A DNA stretch of 64,000 bases from Ciona intestinalis. Lineage: Eukaryota; Chordata; Ascidiacea; Phlebobranchia; Cionidae. The notes beneath the pieces were generated by a model. The model searched no databases, had not been told where the DNA came from, and saw nothing but the letters and a program-made list of their open reading frames with translations. Positions 24,101 through 34,326 of the stretch are shown one piece after another. A program made the position numbers and the translations under genes. The number at the start of each line of letters is the position of its first letter. Position 1 is the first letter of the stretch. The stretch covers positions 1,173,111 through 1,237,110 of the forward strand of contig NC_020166.2 of assembly GCF_000224145.3 (NCBI RefSeq), in the 5' to 3' direction.

Positions 24101-24766
24101 TTCTTGTCCCATTTAGTGGTAAACAAAGAACATTCAAAGAATTATAAAACCATATCCTGACGACTCCCATAGACAATGTTAATTGTTTAAAACACGATCA
24201 GGATATTTAGAGATTATGTGCTAAAGGTGTGTCCCGTCTTTCCCCTACCCTACTATATACAACTAACGCACCATCTTTTCGATTTCCGCCAACGTAACGT
24301 AACCATCCTCGTTATTGTCAATATAGTTGGTGATTTTAGAGATGACAGACTCTGGAAGATTAGATCGGTTGTTGATCACTATTTCGTTGAAACGCGCTGT
24401 GGTGATTCGGGCGTCGTCGCCAACGTTCTAGGGAGAATGGGTACGTAAGTTTGGAAATTTAGTTTTTTAAAGAAATGGGCACGCAATTTTAGCATTCGGC
24501 ACTTCTTTTACAGAATTTTTTTAATACTGTCACTACTCAGATATTAATTTTAACATTGGTGTCTAGATCGCCCAAGGTGTTGTAATGACGGGCATTTTAG
24601 GAATGCAAGTTTTACACGGCTGGAATTTTAAACATAAATAGGTGCTTATAGGCTGATATAATGCTTTTGGTGCGAATGTTTTACCTTATATTCACTTTAA
24701 GGTACAGGCATATAGGTTATATAAGTAAGCAGATAAACTTACCGATTTAAACAAGCCGCTCAGTGT
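21110..24766 (-). CDS. rhomboid-related serine protease with EF-hand, 5' end missing
   Basis: Exons, 5' to 3': 24743-24766 (24-nt microexon), 24272-24427, 23430-23618, 22928-23070, 22390-22502, 22000-22100, 21110-21394; 336 residues plus an unfound N-terminus. Rhomboids cleave membrane proteins within the bilayer. The cytosolic part has a degenerate EF-like helix and then a good EF loop, DNNEDGYVTLAEIE. The membrane core shows KCCPPPIGILLISLAQ, EAWRFLSYMFAHAG, PLEMVHGGLRIMGIYIGG, the catalytic Ser in VGGSGGTYAL and the catalytic His in FIAHVAGG. It resembles the vertebrate RHBDL1/RHBDL3 group, which also carries EF-hands. The join VIL|PAAK before the last exon is in phase but lacks the Asn-Trp usually found there, so a short exon between 21395 and 21999 may be missing. 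No start Met was identified upstream of the microexon. Confidence 0.87.
22150..22325 (+). repeat. tandem 71-bp repeat, about 2.5 units
   Basis: Consecutive units read GGGCAATGAGCACGAAGTGC, TGTGTATCTGGTGCATAAGA, ACTCAACAGTGAGCATGAGG and GTGTGTCTGGTGTTATAGAA. This is the clearest tandem array of the family. It lies in the rhomboid intron 22101-22389. Confidence 0.65.
22822..22907 (+). mobile_element. SINE fragment
   Basis: GTGAAAGAGAACACCCTTGT, then GTTATACCGAGTGTCGATGCC, then AATTAAGTTACATTCAAG. It resembles the middle and tail of the short SINE and abuts the rhomboid exon at 22928. Confidence 0.4.
24061..24259 (+). mobile_element. MITE 12 nt past the EF-hand exon donor
   Basis: Complete copy from ACAGTAGGGTGGGAGAAGAT to TTTCCCCTACCCTACTATATA. 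The rhomboid EF-hand exon ends at 24272 on the minus strand, so the element begins about 12 intron bases from the splice donor. Confidence 0.88.
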
Positions 24767-24814
24767 CTGTAAAGAATAAAAACATAGTTAGCCAATCACA
24801 CCAGTTTGCTATAG

Positions 24815-25016
24815 TGTAGTAGGAAGTAAAAGGGTGGGGAGAAAACGGGACACCTTTGGTGATCTCGATATCCTGATCGTGTTTTAACACTTTACAACAG
24901 TTTATATGGGTCGTGGGGGTACAGTTTTAGGATTTCTGGAATGTTCTTTGTTTACTACAAAATAGGACGAGAAAGTAGAATAAAAAGGTTTCCCGTCTTC
25001 CCCCACCCCACTATAT
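24815..25016 (-). mobile_element. MITE within duplicated segment, copy 1
   Basis: AAGGGTGGGGAGAAAACGGGA at one end, CCGTCTTCCCCCACCCCACT at the other. The partner at 25706 differs by small indels. Confidence 0.83.
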
Positions 25017-25084
25017 GTTGCTTGGCCCTATATGAAAAAAACGAAACAAAAGCGAACAACCATGCCAGAAGAAACTCCGCATAC

Positions 25085-25479
25085 CTCCGGTATTTCTTCA
25101 TCAGATACAAATCCACTGTTGTAAGCCATGTTCGTATACCTTTCCACAGGTTGATGCTTCGTAACAGCAGTTGTTCTTCGGAAACGCAGTCGAATTGAAA
25201 GCTACTGTATACAGTAATGCCAGCATTTCTATTAAGACTGTTTTCGTTCACATAATTATCTACTTCCGTTGAATAGGAAACAAACGGCAAACATGGTTTC
25301 AGGTTTCGCGTATCGAATATTGAAGAAATTGTCATCACTATAAGCATAACAAGTCTTATATCTTCAATGACAAAATGTAATATCTATATACCTGCAATAA
25401 AAGATACAGTAATAAAATTTAAAATAATTCCTTCTCTAAATTCATTTATTGCGGAATGGTCATTTTCTAATGAAGTCAT
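25085..25479 (-). CDS. small two-exon reading frame, membrane-anchored, unknown (copy 1)
   Basis: A start at 25479 gives exon 25392-25479, a 54-nt intron with GTATAT..TTATAG ends, and exon 25085-25337, all in phase, ending at a donor (CGGAG|GTATGC), so the 3' part is not found. The product of about 113 residues begins MTSLENDHSAIN and has one hydrophobic stretch (GIILNFITVSFIA onward). A polar region with two Cys (KPCLPF, FDCVSEE) and a basic end (YLMKKYRR) follow. I do not recognise it. It lies upstream of the rhomboid microexon on the same strand, but the phase does not allow a direct join to it (a stop would result). It could be part of a separate gene, or chance. Confidence 0.3.
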
Positions 25480-25603
25480 TTAGCAGAAAAAAGGTGTCGT
25501 GTTGAAACGTCACTTATGAAATACAATGGAATACAATGGGGATTAAATATAAATAAAAAAAGCTGTTGTTTTACTGCAATAGACAGTACCAAAATCACAA
25601 TAT

Positions 25604-25653
25604 NNNNNNNNNNNNNNNNNNNNNNNNNNNNNNNNNNNNNNNNNNNNNNNNNN
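25604..25653. other. assembly gap of 50 N
   Basis: Exactly 50 undetermined bases, a conventional length for a gap of unknown size. The duplicated segment on both sides suggests overlapping contigs that were not merged. Confidence 0.99.
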
Positions 25654-25705
25654 AGTGTCTGTAAAGTATTTTTACTTAGTTAGCCAATCACACCAGTTTG
25701 CTATA

Positions 25706-25908
25706 GTGTAGTAGGAAGTAAAAGGGTGGGGAGAAGACGGGACACCTTTGGGGAATATCTCGATGTTCTGATCGTGTTTTAACACTTAACAACAGTTTAT
25801 ATGGGTCGTGGGAGTACGGTTTTAGAATTTTTGGAATGTTCTTTGTTTACTACAAAATAGGACGAGAAATTAGAATGAAAGGTGTCCCGTCTTCCCCCAC
25901 CCTACTAG
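25706..25908 (-). mobile_element. MITE within duplicated segment, copy 2
   Basis: Allele-like partner of the copy at 24815: GTGGGGAGAAGACGGGACACC and CCGTCTTCCCCCACCCTACTAG. Confidence 0.83.
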
Positions 25909-25979
25909 ATGTATAGCTTGGCTCTATATAAAAGTCCCGAGAAAAAACGAGCAACAGAGCCAGAAGAAACTCCGCATAC

Positions 25980-26374
25980 CTCCGGCATTTCTTCATCAGA
26001 TACAAATCCACTGTTGTAAGCCATGTTCGTATACCTTTCCACAGGTTGATGCTTCGTAACAACAGTTGTTCTTCGGAAACGCAGTCGAATTGAAAGCTAC
26101 TGTATACAGTAATGCCAGCATTTCTATTAAGACTGTTTTCGTTCACATAATTATCTACTTCCGTTGAATAGGAAACAAACGGCAAACATGGTTTCAGGTT
26201 TCGCGTATCGAATATTGAAGAAATTGTCATCACTATAAGCATAACAAGTCTTATATCTTCAATGACAAAATGTAATATCTATATACCTGCAATAAAAGAT
26301 ACAGTAATAAAATTTAAAATAATTCCTTCTCTAAATTCATTTATTGCGGAATGGTCATTTTCTAATGAAGTCAT
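25980..26374 (-). CDS. small two-exon reading frame (copy 2 of 25085-25479)
   Basis: The same two exons are offset by 895 bp. In the second exon one change is synonymous (a Leu codon) and one replaces Tyr by Cys in MKKYRR. If the duplication is an assembly artefact, this is the other allele and not a second gene. Confidence 0.25.
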
Positions 26375-27059
26375 TTAGCAGAAAAAAGGTGTCGTGTTGA
26401 AACGTCACTTATGAAATACAATGGAATACAATGGGGATTAAATATAAATAAAAAAGCTGTTGTTTTACTGCAATAGACAGTACAAAAATCAAAATATTCG
26501 ATTTACATTTTACAAGTAATCACAGTGACAATGTGTACAACGTATTGGCTTCGTATACGAGCAATATCAAACGAAATGAAAAGCCGTGTAACGTCTTTCC
26601 ATGTGTGCAATTATTATTAAGAAATTATGCACATTTAAAAGAATAGGAACCGTTTCGTCATAAACGAAAGAGGCAATTTTAAATGCCAAAGCAAGCACAT
26701 ACAAAACAGAAAAAGTACATCTTTTTAAATGCGTCCCGTTTTCACACTTCTAAACGAAGATGTAACCAAAGTAGTGTCATAACGTCACGAATAAATAAAA
26801 AAATATAACACAAATCTTTCAAAGGGTATAGATTTATCCAAATACAGTGGAGTTTAGTTTAAATTCAGCAGCACGCACCATGTTTAAATGGCATTTCAAT
26901 CTTTATCGTGTTATAACATACTCGAGGAGATAAAACAGAGGTATTTCATACTCAATGCACTCCTTTCGTCGTCGTTTTCTCATTCCTTCTTCCAACCTCA
27001 ACGTCTAGAATGTGTTGCACGATCCTCGATCTCCGTACAGAAAGTATCACCTTCCACCG

Positions 27060-30000
27060 CTATATTGGTATCTTTGTAGTCCCATTTTCAGTTATAGCAC
27101 CATCTTCAGTAAACGCAAGGTTTGAAACTCCGTTTTCGGTTCTTTCTTGCAGTTCCGTGTCTTCCTCTTCAGTATCTTCATTAGGGAGGACACACTTGTA
27201 ACCTTTCCATCTAAGGAAACGATAGATCGCAACTATTGGAAACATACTGATAAGCTGAAGTCCTCCGTAGAAAACTGGGAAGACGAGGATTGTTCCGAAC
27301 TCCGGAAGGGTAAGACTGGATGAATGGGAAGAAGATTGTTGAATTGGTTTATATAATGAGCATCATCAGGTGTAATAGCAACCTACACTATGTATTGGGT
27401 TTATAAAAAGACACCCATGTTATAACTTGACAGTGAGCATGAACTATATAGTAGGGTGGGGAAGCTGGGACACCTTTAGCACATAATATCCAGATATCCT
27501 GATCGTGTTTTAAACAATTAACAACGGTCTGTGAGGGTCATGAGGACATAGTTTCATATTTCTTTGAATGTCCTTTGTTTACTACTAAATGGGACGAGAA
27601 AATAGAGGTAAAAAGTGTCCCATCTTCCCCCCATCCTTCTGTATGAATACACTATATAGGTCTGATGTATAAGAAGACACTCCTGTTATAGTTCGACTGT
27701 GAGCATGAGGCGCAAGTATACAAACTGTGTCTGGTGTATAAGAAGACACCCATGTTATAACTGGATCGTGAGTATGAGGAACGGAAGCCTTATGTGGATC
27801 TATTATTACCTGAACGAAATAAGAACAATGGAAAGCCCCAGAGCTGTGTTTTGCATGGCGGTTTCTATAGCAACAGTTCTTCTCTGTGCAACATTATAAT
27901 CCAACCATGGCAACCTGGTTGCTAGGTAACCGACGATGCCACCAATAGAAGGAAATAATAACAGGACCTAAATTAATATGTGAAAAAATGCTTATTTTAA
28001 AATTCGTTTTATATAGTATAGGTTTGGCTAAGATGTTCCAAGTTTTCATTTTCTTTTATCGTCCCATTTTCGTAGTAAACAAAGAACATTTACAGAATTA
28101 TACGAAAAGAGCGGATTTTAACTGTAGAAAATACGATTTGGAAACACAGGATATAATGCGCTAACGGTATTCATTTAACCCCACAGTAACTAACATAGGT
28201 TAGGCCTAACACCTAACATTACTAAATGTTCCATCAACAAGTAACCCAAGTGTCATCCACACCAAACCACTTACAACAATCTGTCTCCACGATACAACGT
28301 ATTTAACCTTCTGTGTTGCAAGTAGTATGATGGCCATTAAGGCGAAACCAACGAATCCACTGGTCGTACAAATCTAAAACGGAATATGGGAACATTGTTT
28401 TAGTAATCATTTATCTATTGAAATTTGTAATCATTTATCTATTGAAATTTTTTGCCCAGTTGGTTTGGGTACAAACATTTTGAAAGAGTAAGTATACTTC
28501 CGATATTCTAGCAGAAAAACGTTAGTGTACTACGTATCAAACTTTCGGGTTTATAAGTAATCAAATTATAGAATTATAATTTAAGACGCGTATATATATA
28601 TGCATGGAAGATATATTGGTATATTTGGTGAACAAAGGTGTATGGCCGCAATAACAACGCCCCCGCAAAAAAAAACAGGCGTCATGAAATTCATTAATAT
28701 AGAAATGTAAAAATCAAAACTACTGGTTTATACGTAATCAAACTACAGTAACTACAGTATCACAGTTATCATATTTGAAACGTAGTAATACGGAAGATAT
28801 ATTATCTTAAGAACAAAGGTGTGTGGCCACGACGGTAAATCGAAGTTCGATTGTCTGACGCCAATGATTACAACTTATGAACTTTAATAGAAACTTACCT
28901 TTGTAATAAGTGGAGCACGTTTTGGGAATTTATAGTTGACGGGAATACCAACCAACAACGGTGGGATAATACCAAGGAGGGCGTATCCTGGTAATTACAA
29001 AGTGTTGAATGATTCAATAAACGAATATACACCAAAACATAATACAGTATGAACGTAATACAACCGGACGTAATAATTAACTTGAAAATAATTAAACATA
29101 AATGGCTCGTTTGTCTGCAAGGTGTAGCGACCACGCTTATTTTATTATTTTAGTTGTAATTTACGAGAACGAGTTATAAAACCGTATCCTCACGACTCCC
29201 GTAGATCGTTGTTTAAAACACGATTAGAATATTTGGATATTATGTGCTGAATGTGTCTCATCTTTCCTCACCCTACATGGATGACGTCTTATGTACAGCA
29301 ATGTACGCTAAGGATTGGGCCAGGGTTGCCCCATTAATGCATAGATAAACACACACTACATACCTAACTGGTCGAATGGAACTTTCAAAGTATCTCCTGT
29401 GTTTGCCATTAGAGGAAACAAGAACAACCAAAGCGGTAAAGTCCCCATTGAGAGAATTGTCGACATTGTTGTCATGAGAACGCTAAAAACAGGGGAGAGA
29501 ATTTCATTTGACCGAGACGACTTGGAATTCCCTTTTTTGTTGAAGCAAAACACAACTAAACATTATAGGTGGTCACGGCTTTAGCTCTAACGATAAATTA
29601 TACCACCCTCTATTATGGCGGTATATACAGAATGAATGAAGGTTTGAATGAATGTGGATTCTTTTTTAACACAGGTCTCCTGTTTCATAAACCTCGTGCC
29701 TGCTTACGAGTTACCAGTGTAATTTTTATAAATGATTTTCCGTAAAACTGATATTTCGCCAATTTTGGGTCAAAATCGCGTTGTCGTAACGCGCTGTAGG
29801 AGCGAGAAATTGAATAAGTGGGCCCGATTCGCCCAAACATTTCCATTTAGATCATTAAATTTTACGAAACATTTTAATCTCATGGCCATACGACAAGGCA
29901 TAGTACTTTTGTAGAATAGCCATCGTTAACACATAATATATATAGTAGGATGGAGAAGATGGGACACCTGTTTATTTTATTTTCTCGTCTTATTTGGTTG

Positions 30001-31651
30001 CAAACAAAGTACATTATAAAACCGTATCCTCACGACTTCCATAGACCGTTCTTAATTGATTAAAACGAGATCAGGATATATTTGGATGTTATGTGCTAAA
30101 AGTTTCCCATCTTCCCCCACCCTACTAAACCATATTTCCTGGTGTTCGGTGTCAAATTCAAAGACACATATCCACTTACAATGGTGGCAGCGTCAATACT
30201 TGAACCTGCAACCTCTGGGCTACACTTACCTTAAGTTGAGGTCACCGTCCACCCAATATGCTGCAAGGTTGCTGTAAGTTCCACCAGGACAACTCGCTTG
30301 AATGTAAACACCTGCAGCTTCAGGCGGTGTCATTCTGAAGGCTTGGGAAAGACCGAAGCCGAGAACTGGAAATAAAAATTATAGTCGGCGTTATATTTGT
30401 CCTGTACATATTTGGACTAAAATGAAAATATTTTAGAGTGGGGTCTTTCAGGATTTAAAGTGACGGTACACCGGGGCATGGATAGTCGTTCTAAGGAAAT
30501 ACAGGAAACTATTTTAGTGATGTATGTTATATATACAGCGACAGGCTGCTTGGTGACCTGTATGCATCGAGTCCAGACATTATAGTAACTAAAAAATTGA
30601 GGGAATTTTCGTTAAATGTTTGTCTTGCCCCAAGAATACATACGTAACAATGCTGGTGGCCTTAAACACGTCCTGAGCAATCAAACCACTTTTCTAAAGT
30701 TAAACACGTTCATACTTACGAGGCATTCCCAATAACTGCAGCGCGAGTGCGGTGATGAACTGCTTTGGTTTCTTGCAATACGCTAACGCTTTCTTCGGCT
30801 CAACCGAACAACCGAACCCGAACATTATTAAGGCGATCAATACCCTGAAATATATAATCAATATTAAAACGCCGGTGTGGGTTGCGAACACCCTACCCTC
30901 GTATCAATATACTATATATGTGGCTATATGAGGGAACGCTAGTGGGTTATAACTAAACAGATTTTTGTATTTATCTAACGGGTGTGGGCCTTGGAGTCGG
31001 TACCTTCATATTAATGCTTTATGGCGTTAAAAGGTGGAAATAATTGGACGCATAACTAAACACACAGTTTAAAGCTATGGTTTTCACCCAATATTAAAAA
31101 TGATATCAGTGTTTTCAATAAATTTGATTAGACTATATTTGGCTTTAGGTGGGAATATATGGGACATAAAAATGTTACTGCTGATTGGCTTTTAAAAACG
31201 TAAGATGATCTTAATAATAGGGCGGCAGATTCATTCATAAAATGTTAAGAAATCATCGGAAGTATTTTCTTATACAAGTAAGTCCAACTTCAGCCAATAA
31301 TGTTTAAGTACGATGTTGCTATTCTATACGGTTAAGGTCCTATACAGTGAGGTACAGTCAATGTGACATGACCCAGAATAGCTCCAATACAGTCAACTCA
31401 CGATGTAGCTATTCTTGTCGCTTCACTCGCGGCAACCAACTCTGAATTGTCGACAACCGGGATCCCTATTGTGACGTTGGAACAGACAATGCCACTTAAC
31501 GACGCATTCGATGACTCTGTGAAAGTAAATACGAAATAAAAGACGTCGTGTTCCAAGTAAAGCTACATGGATCAAAGCCAAATGTTGTCTCACCTTCTAA
31601 TACACATGGCGGAGTCGCGATGGTTGTTGGGTTCATGTTGGTTTGAATCAT
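27060..31651 (-). CDS. SLC10-type sodium/bile acid cotransporter family protein
   Basis: Nine exons join in phase to 384 residues: 31594-31651, 31402-31516, 30720-30844, 30230-30365, 29364-29482, 28899-28987, 28275-28373, 27810-27967, 27060-27315. SLC10 carriers move bile acids or sulfated steroids into cells with Na+. The extracellular N-terminus (MIQTNMNPTT) has NAS and NVT glycosylation sequons. Then come ALIMFGFGCSVEPKK, GFGLSQAFRMTPPEA, SCPGGTYSNLAAYWVDGDLN, SVLMTTMSTILSMGTLPLWL and ETAMQNTALGLSIVL, all family signatures including the Na+-site regions. The hydrophobic segments fit nine or ten helices. The C-terminal tail is acidic and cytosolic (EDTEEEDTELQE). Length matches the family (about 340-440). 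The substrate cannot be read from the sequence; the A1/A2/A6 branch seems closest. The last intron holds a MITE inside an older repeat. Confidence 0.9.
27370..27445 (+). repeat. 71-bp repeat unit, left of inserted MITE
   Basis: ATGTATTGGGTTTATAAAAA, GACACCCATGTTATAACTTG and ACAGTGAGCATGAACTATA. The unit breaks where the MITE begins and resumes at 27645. Confidence 0.6.
27446..27644 (-). mobile_element. MITE inserted in a 71-bp repeat array
   Basis: TATAGTAGGGTGGGGAAGCT to CATCTTCCCCCCATCCTTCT. The host repeat continues on both sides (..GAGCATGAAC and GAATACAC..), giving a clean view of an insertion at a TA. Confidence 0.88.
27645..27785 (+). repeat. tandem 71-bp repeat, two units, right of MITE
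   Basis: GAATACACTATATAGGTCTG, ATGTATAAGAAGACACTCCT, CGACTGTGAGCATGAGGCGC, CTGGTGTATAAGAAGACACC and GGATCGTGAGTATGAGGAAC. It ends about 25 nt short of the SLC10 exon at 27810. Confidence 0.6.
28012..28190 (+). mobile_element. degenerate MITE in an SLC10 intron
   Basis: ATAGTATAGGTTTGGCTAAG at one end and CATTTAACCCCACAGTAAC at the other, with TTATCGTCCCATTTTCGTAG inside. Confidence 0.6.
29160..29273 (+). mobile_element. MITE right half
   Basis: AAAACCGTATCCTCACGACT, TATTATGTGCTGAATGTGTC and TCATCTTTCCTCACCCTAC: the inner and right arm only. It lies in the SLC10 intron 28988-29363. Confidence 0.65.
29664..29730 (-). mobile_element. SINE head, inverted
   Basis: The reverse complement gives AACTCGTAAGCAGGCACGAGG followed by TTTATGAAACAGGAGACC. 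ATG-AATG repeats just upstream may be its tail region. Confidence 0.55.
29938..30127 (+). mobile_element. MITE in an SLC10 intron
   Basis: TATAGTAGGATGGAGAAGAT at one end and CATCTTCCCCCACCCTACTA at the other, with the CTCGTCTTATTTGGTTGCAA arm. It lies between exons 29364-29482 and 30230-30365. Confidence 0.86.
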
Positions 31652-32067
31652 GCACGAGACATACTGATATCGATTTTATTTCTTTCTAACGCAACGAACT
31701 GATCTGTATTGCAAAGAAATTGTATTAGTTTATTTCTTTAGAAAACGTTAGAAACGGATTGTTTATTGTGTAATACAACTACATTTCTATACATTTCAAA
31801 ATATAAATGCATTTCATTGTAAATCCTACACACTTGTGTGTTATGAAACGAACTCTGGGATATCTTATACATATACTTAATTGGCAATAATATATATATA
31901 TATATATATAAACGTTTCAGCATATAGTGTACAAAATTATACAAAGCGATTTTGAGGGGAATTTTGCGTCATATAAATACATTTAAAAACCAAGATATGG
32001 CATTGCTATAATAAGTTAGCAGGATGCTATTACTATATTATTAAAATGTAATGCTAGGCCGTGTAAT

Positions 32068-32180
32068 ACTGTGGGGTAAGATAGGATACTGTTAGCATTA
32101 AAATCCCTTATTTACTGATTGTATTTTAAACAATCAACAACACTGTGATGGGCATACATTACTTTGCCCTACCAAATTCC
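32068..32180 (-). mobile_element. MITE remnant
   Basis: GTGGGGTAAGATAGGATACTG and TTAGCATTAAAATCCC, followed by a degraded TTTAAACAATCAACAAC core; the other end is lost. Confidence 0.4.
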
Positions 32181-32813
32181 GTCAGTACATTAAAATTGCA
32201 TAAGCACTGGCACTGCACTACTGCAATAACACACCTTCCTGTTGTAATACAAACAATTACTGCTTTAGCTATTTACATATGCTGTTTATCCTTCTTTAAA
32301 TAATAACTGTACATAAGACTATAAACAACCGCTGGTCATAGTAGGCTTGCTATAACTGCTTACTTACAATTCCTTCCACGTATTACAACATATCATACAT
32401 TGCACGCCAAACCAACACAAATGACTCAACGGGCCTTATTAAGCGAACAAATGAGCCTACGCTTCACGTAATAAAACGTACATTGTACAATCCTCTGCCT
32501 TTATAACAACGGAAGCATAGCCAGAGGCGTAAAAAGTCTATAGATTATGTATGTCACTACAGTATGAACTCATAAAGCACTTGACCAAAAGTCAAATCCA
32601 GTCATAAGCACCTAAGTAGCTTGGACAATATAATATCGTAAGCACAATAGATCCCGGACGTCCATACAGTCCGTACCAATGAAACGTTCCGCACCAGTGC
32701 GTTTATGTTCTGCCCTTTTGAATCAGAAAGCGGTCAGAACTTATAATAGCGACGTTTCCTATAATACGCAATGTATGTTTTTACTTTTAATTGAACACTC
32801 ATAGAGAATACTA

Positions 32814-33008
32814 GTATAGTAGGGAAGGGGGAGATGGGACGCCTTTTCATTCGATTTTCTCGCCCTATTTGGTAGTTAACAAAGAACATTTAAAGAATTA
32901 TAAAATCGTATCTTCACGATGCCCATAGACCGTCGTTAATTGTTTAAAACGATCGGAATATCTTGATAATATGTGCTAAAGATCCCATCTTCCCCTAACC
33001 TACTATAT
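32814..33008 (+). mobile_element. MITE
   Basis: GTATAGTAGGGAAGGGGGAG at one end and CCCATCTTCCCCTAACCTAC at the other, with CTCGCCCTATTTGGTAGTTA. Confidence 0.85.
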
Positions 33009-33763
33009 CAATGTTGCTGCATTCCACTTTGTTTTCTTTTAATCTAACTAACTAATAATAAAAACAGCTGAACGTATATAATTATCACACTGTTACCACA
33101 AGATATAATACATTACTTGATTGAGCCGGAAAACAGACGAAACCTTGGTAAAATATAAAAGTTTTCATTTTGAGTTTTGTGTATACGCTTAATTTTGGGT
33201 CACAACCAAAAGCGAATAGCAACCACATATTTTGGGGGAAATGCATCTATTTTACAATCGAATAACAGCCACATATTAATTTGTCATTGGTGTTATTTAA
33301 AAAGGCAGGAAACTGACATAAATAACTGCTGCCTCTGCTAAATATTAAGTTTTACTATTTATGATACGGTATTTACTCTCACAAAGTAAGCTGAAGTATG
33401 ACTCTACTGTGCTTTGCACAACATTCGTTATGGTACTTTTTATCAAAATTAAAAACCAGAAAATTCTTACACATCCTTTTCGAACCGCATTTTTTAACAA
33501 CTGCGCAGATAACGAATACGAACATTCGCGTGTCTGGTGTGCCGCACCCAGACCGGAAAGTTATTTTAAATTTTCTGTTTAACACGCTTGCGGTGTGGTT
33601 ATAATTGGGTCTATTACTGGGGTAATGCGTCAGTGGTCAATCAAGTAGAAAAAAAACTAAATACCACTCTCACACACATGCTGTATTTAAACACTGTATG
33701 TGGAAGTTCAAATACCTACAAGTTAAACAACACATCATTGCTACAGCAGGCCTATACATATTA

Positions 33764-33960
33764 TATATAGTAGGGTGGGGGAAGATGGGACACCTTTAGC
33801 ACACAATATCCAAATATTCTAATCGTGTTTCAAATAACTAACAACGGCCTATGAGAGTCGCAAGGAAGTGGTTTTATAATTCTATGATTATTTTTGTTTA
33901 CTACTAAATGCGAAGAGACAATGAAATAGATACGTGTTTCATCTTCCCCAACCTACTCTA
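33764..33960 (-). mobile_element. MITE
   Basis: TATAGTAGGGTGGGGGAAGA at one end and CATCTTCCCCAACCTACTCT at the other. The TTTAGCACACAATATCC arm comes first. Confidence 0.88.
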
Positions 33961-34157
33961 CCTTATCAACTGTGTCAATAAATGTTTTAAATCTTGCTCA
34001 GAGGCGCCACCATTAAACTTGTGATTATAAAAGCCGGAATTTAAATAAGTAATGTTTACTTTTTTTCTAAATATACGTTAAGCGTTGATATACGTACAAA
34101 CGTACATAAAGAACGTGGTTCTCACGCATGCGTTGAATGATTGAAAGTAAGAGTTAA

Positions 34158-34326
34158 AAAGGGTAAGATGGTTCAGGTGTTTAGTCTTTGTAATCGTTCA
34201 ATTTGGTAGTAAACAAAGAACATTTTCACAATTAAACAAACGTATCTTGTCGACTCTTTGTTATTCGTTAAAACCATGATTGGGAAATATGAGATATTAC
34301 ATGCTAACTATAGCTATCTTACTGCA
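34158..34326 (+). mobile_element. degenerate MITE
   Basis: GGGTAAGATGGTTCAGGTG, TTGGTAGTAAACAAAGAAC and CTATCTTACTGCAGAG. The middle is shortened. Confidence 0.5.

Larger units (their letters stand above)
24762..25603. repeat. duplicated segment, copy 1
   Basis: Nearly identical to 25654-26497 on the other side of a 50-N gap. Identity is almost perfect from about 25065 to 25603 and lower across the MITE and its flank (24815-25060). The left limit lies inside the rhomboid microexon. Confidence 0.88.
25654..26497. repeat. duplicated segment, copy 2
   Basis: Starts inside the rhomboid microexon (AGTGT|CTGTAAAG) and ends with the same AATAGACAGTAC..AATAT as copy 1. Differences are scattered substitutions and small indels, as between alleles of a highly polymorphic animal. 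Confidence 0.88.

Noticed and set aside
24955..25347. 130-codon minus frame read as a single exon through the MITE
   Set aside because: The last ~25 codons run into MITE sequence and differ between the two copies, so that part is not coding; only the part up to the donor at 25085 was kept as a candidate.
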